Positions 56,445 through 64,000 of a stretch of 64,000 nt of DNA are shown here, in pieces. This DNA is from CAZELM01 sp964512995. GTDB taxonomy: Bacteria; CSSED10-310. Within the stretch, counting starts at the first letter, position 1, and every line of letters starts with the position of its first letter. The stretch lies in contig CAZELM010000010.1 in assembly GCA_964512995.1 (NCBI GenBank), positions 34,240 through 98,239 on the forward strand, in the 5' to 3' direction. Under the pieces are notes generated by a model that saw only the letters and a program-made list of their open reading frames with translations, made no database searches and was not told where the DNA came from. Made by a program: the position numbers and the translations under genes.

Positions 56445-56673
56445 ATCCCTCTACAAAGAGGGGTGGCACGCAGAATCCTTTTACTGAAAGCAGATCGGCC
56501 TCTTGGACGCGTTGATTCTGCGTGACGGGGTGTGTATTCGGAATCTCGGAACACACCCCGTCTCTGCTTCGCTTTCCAAGAAGCCATGCTGAATCCAAGC
56601 AAACCGAGGCTTCGCAGAGCCACCTCTCTTAATAGAGGGGATTCTGGCTGGTTCTCATTCGCTGAGCGATTAC
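56445..56673 (-). repeat. Dispersed palindromic repeat, right copy (inverted)
   Basis: In reverse orientation it starts GTAATCGCTCAGC and continues AGCCAGAATCCCCTCT, as in the other copies. The arm 56445-56494 matches 55194-55243 over 50 positions with one single-base gap. It contains a perfect 12-bp stem, GACGGGGTGTGT (56524-56535) against ACACACCCCGTC (56551-56562), with a 15-nt loop. The 95-codon open frame read through it looks spurious. Confidence 0.85.
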
Positions 56674-56990
56674 AAAAATTTTTTTCCATATAACCTGTTA
56701 TATTTAATGAATAAATTTTTCATCTCCATTCAATGATGAAAAAACCGGTGCGCCAGACCCTGTTCGAAACCATATTTGTATAATCATGTCTGGCGACATC
56801 GCGCAATCTCGATGAAAGCTTCTTCACCTGTCTCGCTTTCCCAATGAAAGATGATCGGTTTTCATGGAATAAACCACGCAGCCCTTTCATTGAATCGGAA
56901 GACAGGCGTGGATCTTCAGGCATCGAGAGCGACTGACGTCTTTTCAGAAAAACTCGCCTCAGTGATAAAATCGCTGGATTGATCTCCCGC
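56674..56990. other. Intergenic stretch without a clear gene
   Basis: About 320 bp between the palindromic repeat and the minisatellite. One 67-codon open frame on the minus strand (56720-56923) is basic and featureless; I cannot support it as a gene, though it might be a fragment of one. Confidence 0.35.
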
Positions 56991-57328
56991 AGTCATTCGT
57001 AGAACGTTCGCGGTCATTTGCCAAGCTTCCATGGTCATCTACAGAGTGTCCGCGGTCATTTACCAACCTTCCGAGGCCATCTACCAACCATCCGCAGTCA
57101 TCGTCCGATCGTCCATGGTCATTTACCTGCCCTGCCGCAGTCATCTGCAGAGTGTCCGCGGTCATCTACCAACCATCCGTAGTCATCTGCAGAGTGTCCG
57201 CGGTCATCTACCAACCATCCGCAGTCATCGTCCGATCGTCCGTGGTCACTTACCTGCCCTGCCGCAGTCATCTGCAGAGTGTCCACAATCATCTACCAAC
57301 CATCCGCGGTCATTTACCTGCCCTCCGT
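56991..57328. repeat. 21-bp minisatellite, 16 units
   Basis: Sixteen tandem units of consensus GGTCATCTACCAACCATCCGC; fourteen are 21 bp and two are 22 bp. Centres are of four main kinds: A (TACCAACCA), B (TGCAGAGTG), C (CGTCCGATCG), D (TTACCTGCCCT), and the order A-C-D-B occurs twice, giving a higher-order period near 127 bp interrupted by an extra A-B. The 22-bp units break any reading frame, arguing against a protein. No palindromic repeat-spacer structure as in CRISPR. Confidence 0.9.
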
Positions 57329-57482
57329 GGTTGTCCAGCGATCTGGTGGGATCCTCAGACACCTTATCATCAATCTGACCGGATTTATCCCAAGAGACGT
57401 GGATGCGGACAAATCCGGTGATCTCCCATTGATCATGAAATTTGATACTCACGTCATTCCGGTCTTCCTGAACATTCGCGTA

Positions 57483-60400
57483 TTATTCCAGCCTTCCGAT
57501 CCACTCGGCAATGACCTGAACCATTCCTTCATCCTCACACGTCAGCACAATCGGTTCAAACTCCGGGTTCGTGGGATCAAGCGTCACCTCCACATGCCGC
57601 CAGATTCCATCTGCGGAGACCGTTTTCCGGCTGCTGTACCGTTTGATGGTGTACCGCTCACCGGTTTCCGGATCCATCTGATCCCGCAACTGCACCAGCA
57701 GGATTCGTCCCTGCCGGCTTCCGGTCACCGGTGCGGAGAATATCCCATATGAACCATCCGAAATTCCCGGCTCCATCGACTTGCCAACCACCTGCGCGAC
57801 AAACATCCCCGGCTTCAGGCGGCGCCGGGTATCGACCTTCACCCACTCCCAATGATCATCCGATACGGTCTGCGGATCACTGAACGCTCCGGCGGCAATC
57901 CGCAGCGGCACCCATGGCAGACACCCGTTATATCGCTCCTCCGGCAATGGAGTCACCCGCCGGATAACAAAACGTCCCGTTGATTCCACGTTCCCGGATA
58001 CCCGGTTGAACCAGGATGTGTCGGTCCGGACGGTCTCCCGGAGATCCACCGCATGCAGATACCCGGCAAGCCGCCGGAAATGCCGGATCATGGCTCCGAC
58101 ATCCCCCAGATCACTCACGGCAATCTCGATCACCTCATAACCATTGTTTCGCAGCCATGTCCGGATCCGGCCGTCTTTTTCCCGCGTGGCCGGATTCCCG
58201 TGGAGATGCTCACTCAATCCATCCAGATAAATACAGATCCCTTCGTCGGCATCATGATGATCCCCCTGATAAAACACATCGGGCGTCGTCGTTCCGATCG
58301 AACGGTCGAGTATGATCTGCTTTCCCCGGATGCCCTCCGGGAACCCGGCTTCGATCAGCAGATGCCGGAGCCGCCTCTCCACTTCATTGACGGGCGGTGG
58401 TTCCTCCTGGGCGTTCTGAACGGGGAGCCGGGCGGGGATATCGTGCGCAAATGTGAGTATTGAGCCCCATTCGCCCATTCGTTCCATTGCCGCTTTCCGG
58501 TCGAGATGTTTGTGGTAATACCCATTCCGGAATGTCTGGAGACAATCGACGCAGGACGACCCGCAGGCGGACGGACACTGGTTCGCCACTTCCAGAGCGA
58601 TCGGGATGATCTCTTCGAAATGCGCCACGATCTGGTCGAGCAGTCCGGAGCCTCCCGGCATGGGATCCCAGAGCAGGGCATCGACTTCGTTGCGGTTGAC
58701 ATGGCCGATGACCAGCACCTGAAGATCTTCCATGTGCATGTCCAGCACCCGGGTGGCTGCGATCCGGAGCGATTCCATCACCGAATACGCCGTCACCTTG
58801 TCCGGGCAGGCAGGCAGGGAGATTGCATCCGCGACGATGTCCGCGTAAAACCCGATGGGATTGGGTTTTTTTCCACATCGCTCCGTATGTTCCGTCTGAA
58901 AATGAGCGAGCTGGGCCGTCGATGCCAGGGGCGACACACTCTGGCCGCAGATCGTGCAGACCGGGTAGCCATACCGACCGTACCGCTCGATAGCACTCGG
59001 CGCGCCGACATTGACCAGCCGAAGCCGGATGCCCCGGCGGTGATGCAGCGTCTGAGATCCCCAGACGAAAGCCCAACCGCCGTTGTGCTGATCCCGCTCG
59101 ATTCCATACACGGCGACACCGAGCTGGAACCGCAGTTCCTCCTCGTCCGAAATGTGCGACTGGTGCATGAGATCGACATCGCACACCGCAATCGTCTCGA
59201 TTGTCGCTGATGCACCGGAAGACGGTACCCCGCAGCGATTCGTCTGCCGGATCGCCTGCCGTTCGGTGGAGATCTCGAATACCGGCATCTCCGATCGCTG
59301 TTCGTCGATATCGCGCTGAAACCGCCGTGCCACGAACCGGTGGCCATTCGAATAAATCAGATTACCCGGCACGTATTCCCGCAGCGCACAGCCGGGTGGG
59401 CGCGGCAATGGCAGTAAACGGGCTGCGGTATGCCAATATGGGATCTCCGCAATCCCGAGAACCGATCCGGTTTCGAGACCATACCCCGGCAAAAATCCTT
59501 CGGCAGCCAGCACACTGAACGTGCCGGAATCATCGGTCCCTTCCATATCGCGCCGATATCTCTGCCCGGTTCCCTTCAATCGTTTGATCAATGCGTCACA
59601 TCTTCGGAATAACTGCTCATCTTCACGGTTCAGATCTCCGTGTTGCTCGCGTCGGGTGTTCAGTACCCGGATCTGGTCCATCGCCCACCGCATGCGTTTG
59701 CGGAGACGCACGATGACCTCTGTGAGATTGCCGACCATATCGCCGATCGTCTGCCGGAGCGATTCAGATGTTGTCACCGGAGCATCCGGTTCGGGCCATC
59801 CCTGACGGAACACACCTTCCACATACCCGAGCAGATCCGGGGCATTGCGATCGATCAGCGACGTGAGCGGCCCGAGACCGAAAAGTGATTCCCGGATGCT
59901 CCCGTCTTCAAAGAGATACTCCGAGATTTTCGCTGGCAGGCACGTTTGCAGTACATCTTCGATATGGGTCCGATCGGTTTCCGGTCGTTTCGGATCGCGG
60001 ATATACTGATGGAGCCGCGTGATGACGGCGGCATGAACGTGCCGGGCTACCATCAGCTCGTTCCGCAGGTTGAATGCCGGCGGATCGATGCGGCCGGTCA
60101 GGAGCTTGATCGGTTCCGCAAAATAGGCTCGATCATGCGACACCGGCCGGCAATAGGTGATATTGACAGCCATGCGATGCCGCCGGCCGGCCCGTCCCGC
60201 CCGTTGCCAGTAATTAGTGGGGAGCGGCGGCACATTGCGCATCAGGATCGCATCGATCTGGCCGATATCGACACCCAGTTCCAGAGTCGGCGTGCAGACA
60301 AACGTATTGATCGCTTTCGAATCCCCTTTGAACAGATTCTCCAGCCGTTCCCGTTCGTCATGCGGGACCATGGCACTGTGTTCCTCGGGCCGGAGCAGCA

Positions 60401-63400
60401 CGTAGCTCTGATCGAGCATCTGGAGGTTGTAATTGTCCGGATCTTCGGAAACAAATTCGACAGTGCCATCGCACCGCCATGCCAGACACCGGCCATGAGG
60501 GGGGTTTCGCGCCGTCCGACGCCGGCAGCTCCGGCATTGCCATACTCCCCGGCTCTCCTTCAAGCGCAGCCGGTCGGCATTGACCTGCCAGAGACCGTTG
60601 ACCTTTGACAACGGATTGCCTCTGGCGCCTTTCAACTGCACGGGCGTCAGAAGTCCCCGCTCCCGTAACAGTTCGAACAGATCCTGAAGGAACCGCACTG
60701 GATGATCTGGATTGACTCCCCATTTCCGTGCGATCTGACGAAGCATGGTGTCGCCGTGGTCGCTGATCCACTGCAAACGATATTGGGGGTCCTCGTCGAT
60801 TCCACCCCGGAGCTTCGTTCCGATCGGATTTCTCATCAGTGGCAGGTATCCCTGCTGCACCTCCAGATCGCCTTCCATCCAGTATCTGGTGAAGATTTCC
60901 GCGACGGGATCGTGCAGAATCCGCCTGCGCCGCAGGTAATCGAGCACGCCGGCGATCCCTTCCCGCAACTCCCCGGCCGATATTCCCAGTTTAGCCGACT
61001 GATCCTGAATCCATGGAATCGTCTCGTCCAGTCCGTCGTATTCCACCCTCATCCGTCCCCAGGGTTCCAGACCGATCGGATTCCGGCCTGGGATGGTCAC
61101 TTCGCGGAGGATCTGAATGCGGAGGAATTTCCGGCGCTCCTGTTCGTGACGGCCTCCGCTGCCTTCTTTCCGGACCACCTGCCAAACTTCCGGGATCAGT
61201 GCACGGGACAACGACTCGTTCCGGTCGAGTGTCTCCTCGAGATAACAGGTCAGATCTCCGATGGAACGGTTTCCGGCTGTGATTCCTTCGATCATCAGGG
61301 ACCGGAGCCGGTACCGACGGGCGTGATCCTTCATCCATCCGGCCTGAAATGCCGCATCCTGCCGATTGTCACAGAATACGAGGAGCCGCGGCCGCTCCGC
61401 CCGATGCAGCATGTCCTGAGCCAGAATATGCACGTCCGCGACAGCGGTGGCGCGCACCGGCCGGGCGGGTTCACGGATCAGAACGCCGGATGATTTCCCG
61501 GCCGCTCCACACGAAATACATCGCGCCAGATAGCCGGAAACCTTTTTCCGCTGAACATCCCGGGAATTATCCGAACTTTTTTTGGGCCGGATGGCATGAA
61601 GCCGGACCATTGTTCCCGTGATGCCGCAGCTTCGGCAAAGATCCGAAGATGCCGAATGGGCTGCGCCGCAGGATCGGCAGAAATAGATCGGAGCCAGATG
61701 GTCTTTTCCCTCGATGTCACCATCGTCGTTTCCGCTCACCAGATGATCGACCAGCACGACTCGGCAGCCGCCCAACGATTCGTCCAACCGCGGCCAGAAT
61801 ACAGTGTTGCCACTGGCATCACCACCGCCCGGTTCCTTGCCGGTGAAATCGAAATCTTTCAGAAAGGAGATATAATAGTGCTGCCCACAGGTCGTACAGG
61901 TCATCACCGGGAAATGTGCGTATTTTTCACCTTCGGTCCGAGCCTTGATTTCATCTTCCGCAGCCAGCCACAGCCGGGCGGATGGGCGTAGTTCCGGGAA
62001 TGTCACGATCGATCCGCTGATCCCTCGGACAAACACATGGACAACCGGTCGCAGCAATGGGCGGCCCTGATGCCGGGCCGCTGCGCCCAGTGTCAGCCAG
62101 CACAGAATCTCACTTTCCGTCACCGACCGTCCGATTGCGGATTCGAGTTCGCCGGGGAGTTCACTCAGCAGTCGCGGCCGGGTCAATGTTTCGCTCAACT
62201 GCCGGATAATTGCATTGCCTGCCAGCCGTTCGTACAGAACGTCCGGCCAATCGCCAGCCTTCAGATCCGTACCGGTGAGACCGCGGACCACGGACCGGAT
62301 TTTCCTGCCGGATTCCTCTTCGACCGCCTGCACACCGGTATTCAGCAACCCGGCCGGATCGTCCGATGGTGCGGGTGGGATTTCGATATCCGTTGACCAG
62401 ACGTCCGGCTCATAGGATTCTCCCACAGTACATACGGATTCGGCAGGCACACCGAAAAACCGGGAGGCGAACTCCTGACCGGCATTCGGGTTGCTGCGGT
62501 CGGCGATCGTCGCGGAGGTGGCGATGCAGACCGTGTCCGAACTCCCCCGGTTGCAGAACACGCGCAGCCGCCGGATCAGACAGGCGGTTTCCGCACCCTG
62601 AGCGCCGGTGAATGTGTGGGCTTCGTCAAAGACAATGAAATCGAGCCGGGCATCCGCAAACAGTTCCACATCGCGCTGCCGCGTCAGCAAAAGCTCCAGT
62701 TGTTTGACGTTCGTCAGCAGAATCCGGGGTTGCCGTCCGGCGGTACGCATGACTTCGCGGGAACAGACTTCTTCCGGAGGGTGGACCGTTTCACTGTGCC
62801 GTTCGTGGCGTGCTTCTTCGAGCTTTTTCTGGTAATCCGCTCGCGACGCCCCATCAGCCAGACGGAAGCCGGACACCCCGGACTCCGTTTCCGGTGTTTT
62901 GCCGACATACATGCCGAACGAGATGCCGGAACCGGCGAGCAGGAATCGCAAGCGGGTCAATTGATCTTCCGCGAGCGCGTTCATCGGATAGACAATCACC
63001 GCCGAGATACCCGCCGGCGCTCTCCGGTCGCGCAGTTCCAGGCAGCGGCTCATGATCGGATAGAGGAAACATTCGGTCTTGCCGGAGCCTGTGCCGGTTG
63101 AGATCAGGGTGGTACGGCGGTCGTGGATGGCTTGGATGGCCTGCTCCTGATGATAATAAACATGCGTGATCGCTGATGGAATCCGTTCCCGCATGTGGGG
63201 ATGGAAGATAGTCTGGTGAATCAGGTCCGAAATGGAAGCGCCCTGTCGGAACGGGCGGGACAGGCTGATATAGGGTCCTTTCATCAGGGGGGAGCGGCGG
63301 GTCTCATCCAGAGATAACAACGTCCGCATCTGCGAATACAGGTCCGGATCGGAGAACGAATATGTGGTGAGCTGATACTGGAGGAAGCTTCGGACGACCT

Positions 63401-63431
63401 TTTCCGTGAAAACGATGGGATTGATGGCCAT
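57483..63431 (-). CDS. Giant DEAH helicase-DUF1998-nuclease-S24 peptidase fusion
   Basis: A 1982-residue protein. N-terminal superfamily 2 helicase: Walker A STGTGSGKT (K118), DEAH at 269-272, motif III ATSAT, and QRAGRAGRR near 1079. Between and after the lobes are CxxC zinc pairs near 512, 582 and 639. A DUF1998-type region has CPSACGSSCVDCLQTFRN near 1618. Residues about 1690-1800 resemble a PD-(D/E)XK/Vsr-like fold (TTPDVFY, GICIYLDG, NNGYEVIEI). The last ~150 residues form an S24/LexA-type peptidase with cleavage site A1847-G1848 (AAGAFSD), S1885 (GKSMEPG) and K1930 (YTIKRYS). DruE of Druantia and MrfA share the helicase-DUF1998 core; the fused S24 domain is unusual. GC content is visibly higher than in the early window. 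Weak ribosome site. Confidence 0.9.
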   Translation of the reverse strand: MAINPIVFTEKVVRSFLQYQLTTYSFSDPDLYSQMRTLLSLDETRRSPLMKGPYISLSRPFRQGASISDLIHQTIFHPHMRERIPSAITHVYYHQEQAIQAIHDRRTTLISTGTGSGKTECFLYPIMSRCLELRDRRAPAGISAVIVYPMNALAEDQLTRLRFLLAGSGISFGMYVGKTPETESGVSGFRLADGASRADYQKKLEEARHERHSETVHPPEEVCSREVMRTAGRQPRILLTNVKQLELLLTRQRDVELFADARLDFIVFDEAHTFTGAQGAETACLIRRLRVFCNRGSSDTVCIATSATIADRSNPNAGQEFASRFFGVPAESVCTVGESYEPDVWSTDIEIPPAPSDDPAGLLNTGVQAVEEESGRKIRSVVRGLTGTDLKAGDWPDVLYERLAGNAIIRQLSETLTRPRLLSELPGELESAIGRSVTESEILCWLTLGAAARHQGRPLLRPVVHVFVRGISGSIVTFPELRPSARLWLAAEDEIKARTEGEKYAHFPVMTCTTCGQHYYISFLKDFDFTGKEPGGGDASGNTVFWPRLDESLGGCRVVLVDHLVSGNDDGDIEGKDHLAPIYFCRSCGAAHSASSDLCRSCGITGTMVRLHAIRPKKSSDNSRDVQRKKVSGYLARCISCGAAGKSSGVLIREPARPVRATAVADVHILAQDMLHRAERPRLLVFCDNRQDAAFQAGWMKDHARRYRLRSLMIEGITAGNRSIGDLTCYLEETLDRNESLSRALIPEVWQVVRKEGSGGRHEQERRKFLRIQILREVTIPGRNPIGLEPWGRMRVEYDGLDETIPWIQDQSAKLGISAGELREGIAGVLDYLRRRRILHDPVAEIFTRYWMEGDLEVQQGYLPLMRNPIGTKLRGGIDEDPQYRLQWISDHGDTMLRQIARKWGVNPDHPVRFLQDLFELLRERGLLTPVQLKGARGNPLSKVNGLWQVNADRLRLKESRGVWQCRSCRRRTARNPPHGRCLAWRCDGTVEFVSEDPDNYNLQMLDQSYVLLRPEEHSAMVPHDERERLENLFKGDSKAINTFVCTPTLELGVDIGQIDAILMRNVPPLPTNYWQRAGRAGRRHRMAVNITYCRPVSHDRAYFAEPIKLLTGRIDPPAFNLRNELMVARHVHAAVITRLHQYIRDPKRPETDRTHIEDVLQTCLPAKISEYLFEDGSIRESLFGLGPLTSLIDRNAPDLLGYVEGVFRQGWPEPDAPVTTSESLRQTIGDMVGNLTEVIVRLRKRMRWAMDQIRVLNTRREQHGDLNREDEQLFRRCDALIKRLKGTGQRYRRDMEGTDDSGTFSVLAAEGFLPGYGLETGSVLGIAEIPYWHTAARLLPLPRPPGCALREYVPGNLIYSNGHRFVARRFQRDIDEQRSEMPVFEISTERQAIRQTNRCGVPSSGASATIETIAVCDVDLMHQSHISDEEELRFQLGVAVYGIERDQHNGGWAFVWGSQTLHHRRGIRLRLVNVGAPSAIERYGRYGYPVCTICGQSVSPLASTAQLAHFQTEHTERCGKKPNPIGFYADIVADAISLPACPDKVTAYSVMESLRIAATRVLDMHMEDLQVLVIGHVNRNEVDALLWDPMPGGSGLLDQIVAHFEEIIPIALEVANQCPSACGSSCVDCLQTFRNGYYHKHLDRKAAMERMGEWGSILTFAHDIPARLPVQNAQEEPPPVNEVERRLRHLLIEAGFPEGIRGKQIILDRSIGTTTPDVFYQGDHHDADEGICIYLDGLSEHLHGNPATREKDGRIRTWLRNNGYEVIEIAVSDLGDVGAMIRHFRRLAGYLHAVDLRETVRTDTSWFNRVSGNVESTGRFVIRRVTPLPEERYNGCLPWVPLRIAAGAFSDPQTVSDDHWEWVKVDTRRRLKPGMFVAQVVGKSMEPGISDGSYGIFSAPVTGSRQGRILLVQLRDQMDPETGERYTIKRYSSRKTVSADGIWRHVEVTLDPTNPEFEPIVLTCEDEGMVQVIAEWIGRLE

Positions 63432-63716
63432 GGCTTATCTTTCTGCTGATCCGGGGGTTTCGCGTCTTCGTGTGAACATCGTTCAATGGTAACAGATAAA
63501 GACAACATGTCAATCTTTCCGCCCTCATTCTCAATTTTATCTCGGAGGGAGAAGGAGGTATGGGTAGGTGTGAACTGTCTGAATGATCGTAATCGCTCAG
63601 CAAGTGGGAAGAAGCCAGAATCCCCTCTTTGTAGAAGGGAAGTTTCCCTGTGAACGGCTTCGGATGATCATCACTTGCGTACAATCCATCTCAGACGGAA
63701 AACCAGGGGATTGGAT
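63432..63716. other. Intergenic region with a third palindromic-repeat copy
   Basis: No gene. Positions 63589-63650 match the shared beginning of the dispersed repeats (TAATCGCTCAGCAAGTG, then AGCCAGAATCCCCTCTTTGT), partly truncated. Confidence 0.7.
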
Positions 63717-64000
63717 TCATGCCAGCAATGCATAAAATCGATCGATATCCGGAACCGTCACTGCCGACCGAGTCAGCCGATTCAATCGATCCAGATCATC
63801 CATCCTCTCGATGATCTGCCGGACCGCATCCGGAACCGTTCCAAACCGTGTCTCCAACACGTCGATCACCGTGATCCGAGCATTCAGGACCGCTCCCTTT
63901 TCGATCCCTTTCTTGATGCCCTTCTCGATCCCTTTCTCAATGCCCTTCTCAATACCTTTCTCGATACCCTTTTCGAATCCTTTCTCGATCCCTTTCTCGA
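63717..64000 (-). CDS. Rpn/PD-(D/E)XK transposase-type protein, C-terminal part
   Basis: The open frame enters at the window edge and stops at 63717; 93 residues are visible. They begin with nine tandem EKGI-type tetrapeptides, then a helical tail VLETRFGTVPDAVRQIIERM. This layout matches the C-terminus of the Rpn/YhgA-like nuclease family and PDDEXK transposase relatives. The catalytic N-terminal domain lies outside the window. These genes occur in many copies in accessory regions; recombination-promoting nuclease activity is known for E. coli RpnA. The EKGI stretch is a 12-bp DNA repeat prone to length change. Confidence 0.75.
   Translation of the reverse strand, partial: EKGIEKGFEKGIEKGIEKGIEKGIEKGIKKGIEKGAVLNARITVIDVLETRFGTVPDAVRQIIERMDDLDRLNRLTRSAVTVPDIDRFYALLA

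Noticed and set aside
56402..56689. 95-codon gene on the minus strand
   Set aside because: It reads through the palindromic repeat copy, including its hairpins, and has no coding character.
56991..57328. CRISPR array
   Set aside because: Units abut without spacers, are only 21-22 bp and not palindromic, and no cas genes are nearby.
57483..63431. Complete Druantia or DISARM system
   Set aside because: Only a DruE-like core is present; no DruH, DruM, DruF, DruG, DrmB or methylase neighbours were found in the window, so naming the system would go beyond the evidence.

Overview
The window comes from a bacterium with a Gram-negative type envelope, probably a poorly characterised lineage; I could not place it in a phylum. 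Evidence for the envelope type is an ADP-heptose pathway (gmhA plus an hldE-type nucleotidyltransferase), a DNPR-motif MurE (meso-diaminopimelate ligase type), PilZ signalling and many secreted proteins. The dockerins and long Pro-Thr linkers are typical of environmental, particle-associated bacteria. The first 35 kb is dense and housekeeping-like with moderate GC; the last 7 kb is visibly GC-richer and accessory.

Layout. 1-2.9 kb: a cut-off PLP aminotransferase and a PilZ/glycosyltransferase pair (minus strand). 3.2-15.6 kb: a shortened division/cell-wall (dcw) operon mraZ-rsmH-ftsL-ftsI-murE-ftsW-murB-ftsQ-ftsA-ftsZ, mostly joined by ATGA overlaps, with a MraZ-type operator at a TTGACA promoter, followed by a B12-binding-type radical SAM protein. 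15.9-19.5 kb: a large membrane sensor whose kinase core looks catalytically dead. 19.5-22.8 kb (minus): yicC-remA-gmk-rpoZ-coaBC. 22.9-27.6 kb: two secreted TPR paralogues, gmhA, an unusual hldE-like nucleotidyltransferase and a deoxyhypusine-synthase-like protein. 27.8-30.2 kb (minus): DUF72 protein and an exported MEMO1-AMMECR1 fusion. 30.4-35.2 kb: secreted VWA protein, membrane SGNH hydrolase, papain-family protease and isochorismatase-like hydrolase.

35.2-55 kb (minus) is a secreted-protein block: a small dockerin protein and two giant tandem paralogues (3316 and 2867 aa). Each giant has two N-terminal Cys-containing PPC-like domains, six or seven copies of a ~390-residue right-handed beta-helix unit joined by Pro-Thr linkers, and a C-terminal dockerin. 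The DNA records their history: a shared repeat order, a hybrid last unit in the shorter gene, and a 493-bp perfectly identical tract between neighbouring units.

55-64 kb is accessory: a helical hypothetical protein bracketed by ~50-bp inverted copies of a dispersed palindromic repeat, a 16-unit 21-bp minisatellite, and a 1982-aa protein joining a DEAH helicase, zinc clusters, a DUF1998-type region, a probable PD-(D/E)XK nuclease fold and a C-terminal S24/LexA-type self-cleaving peptidase. This fusion is the best candidate for an undescribed genome-defence or DNA-repair effector. The window ends inside an Rpn/PD-(D/E)XK-transposase-type gene. No rRNA, tRNA or CRISPR array was seen.
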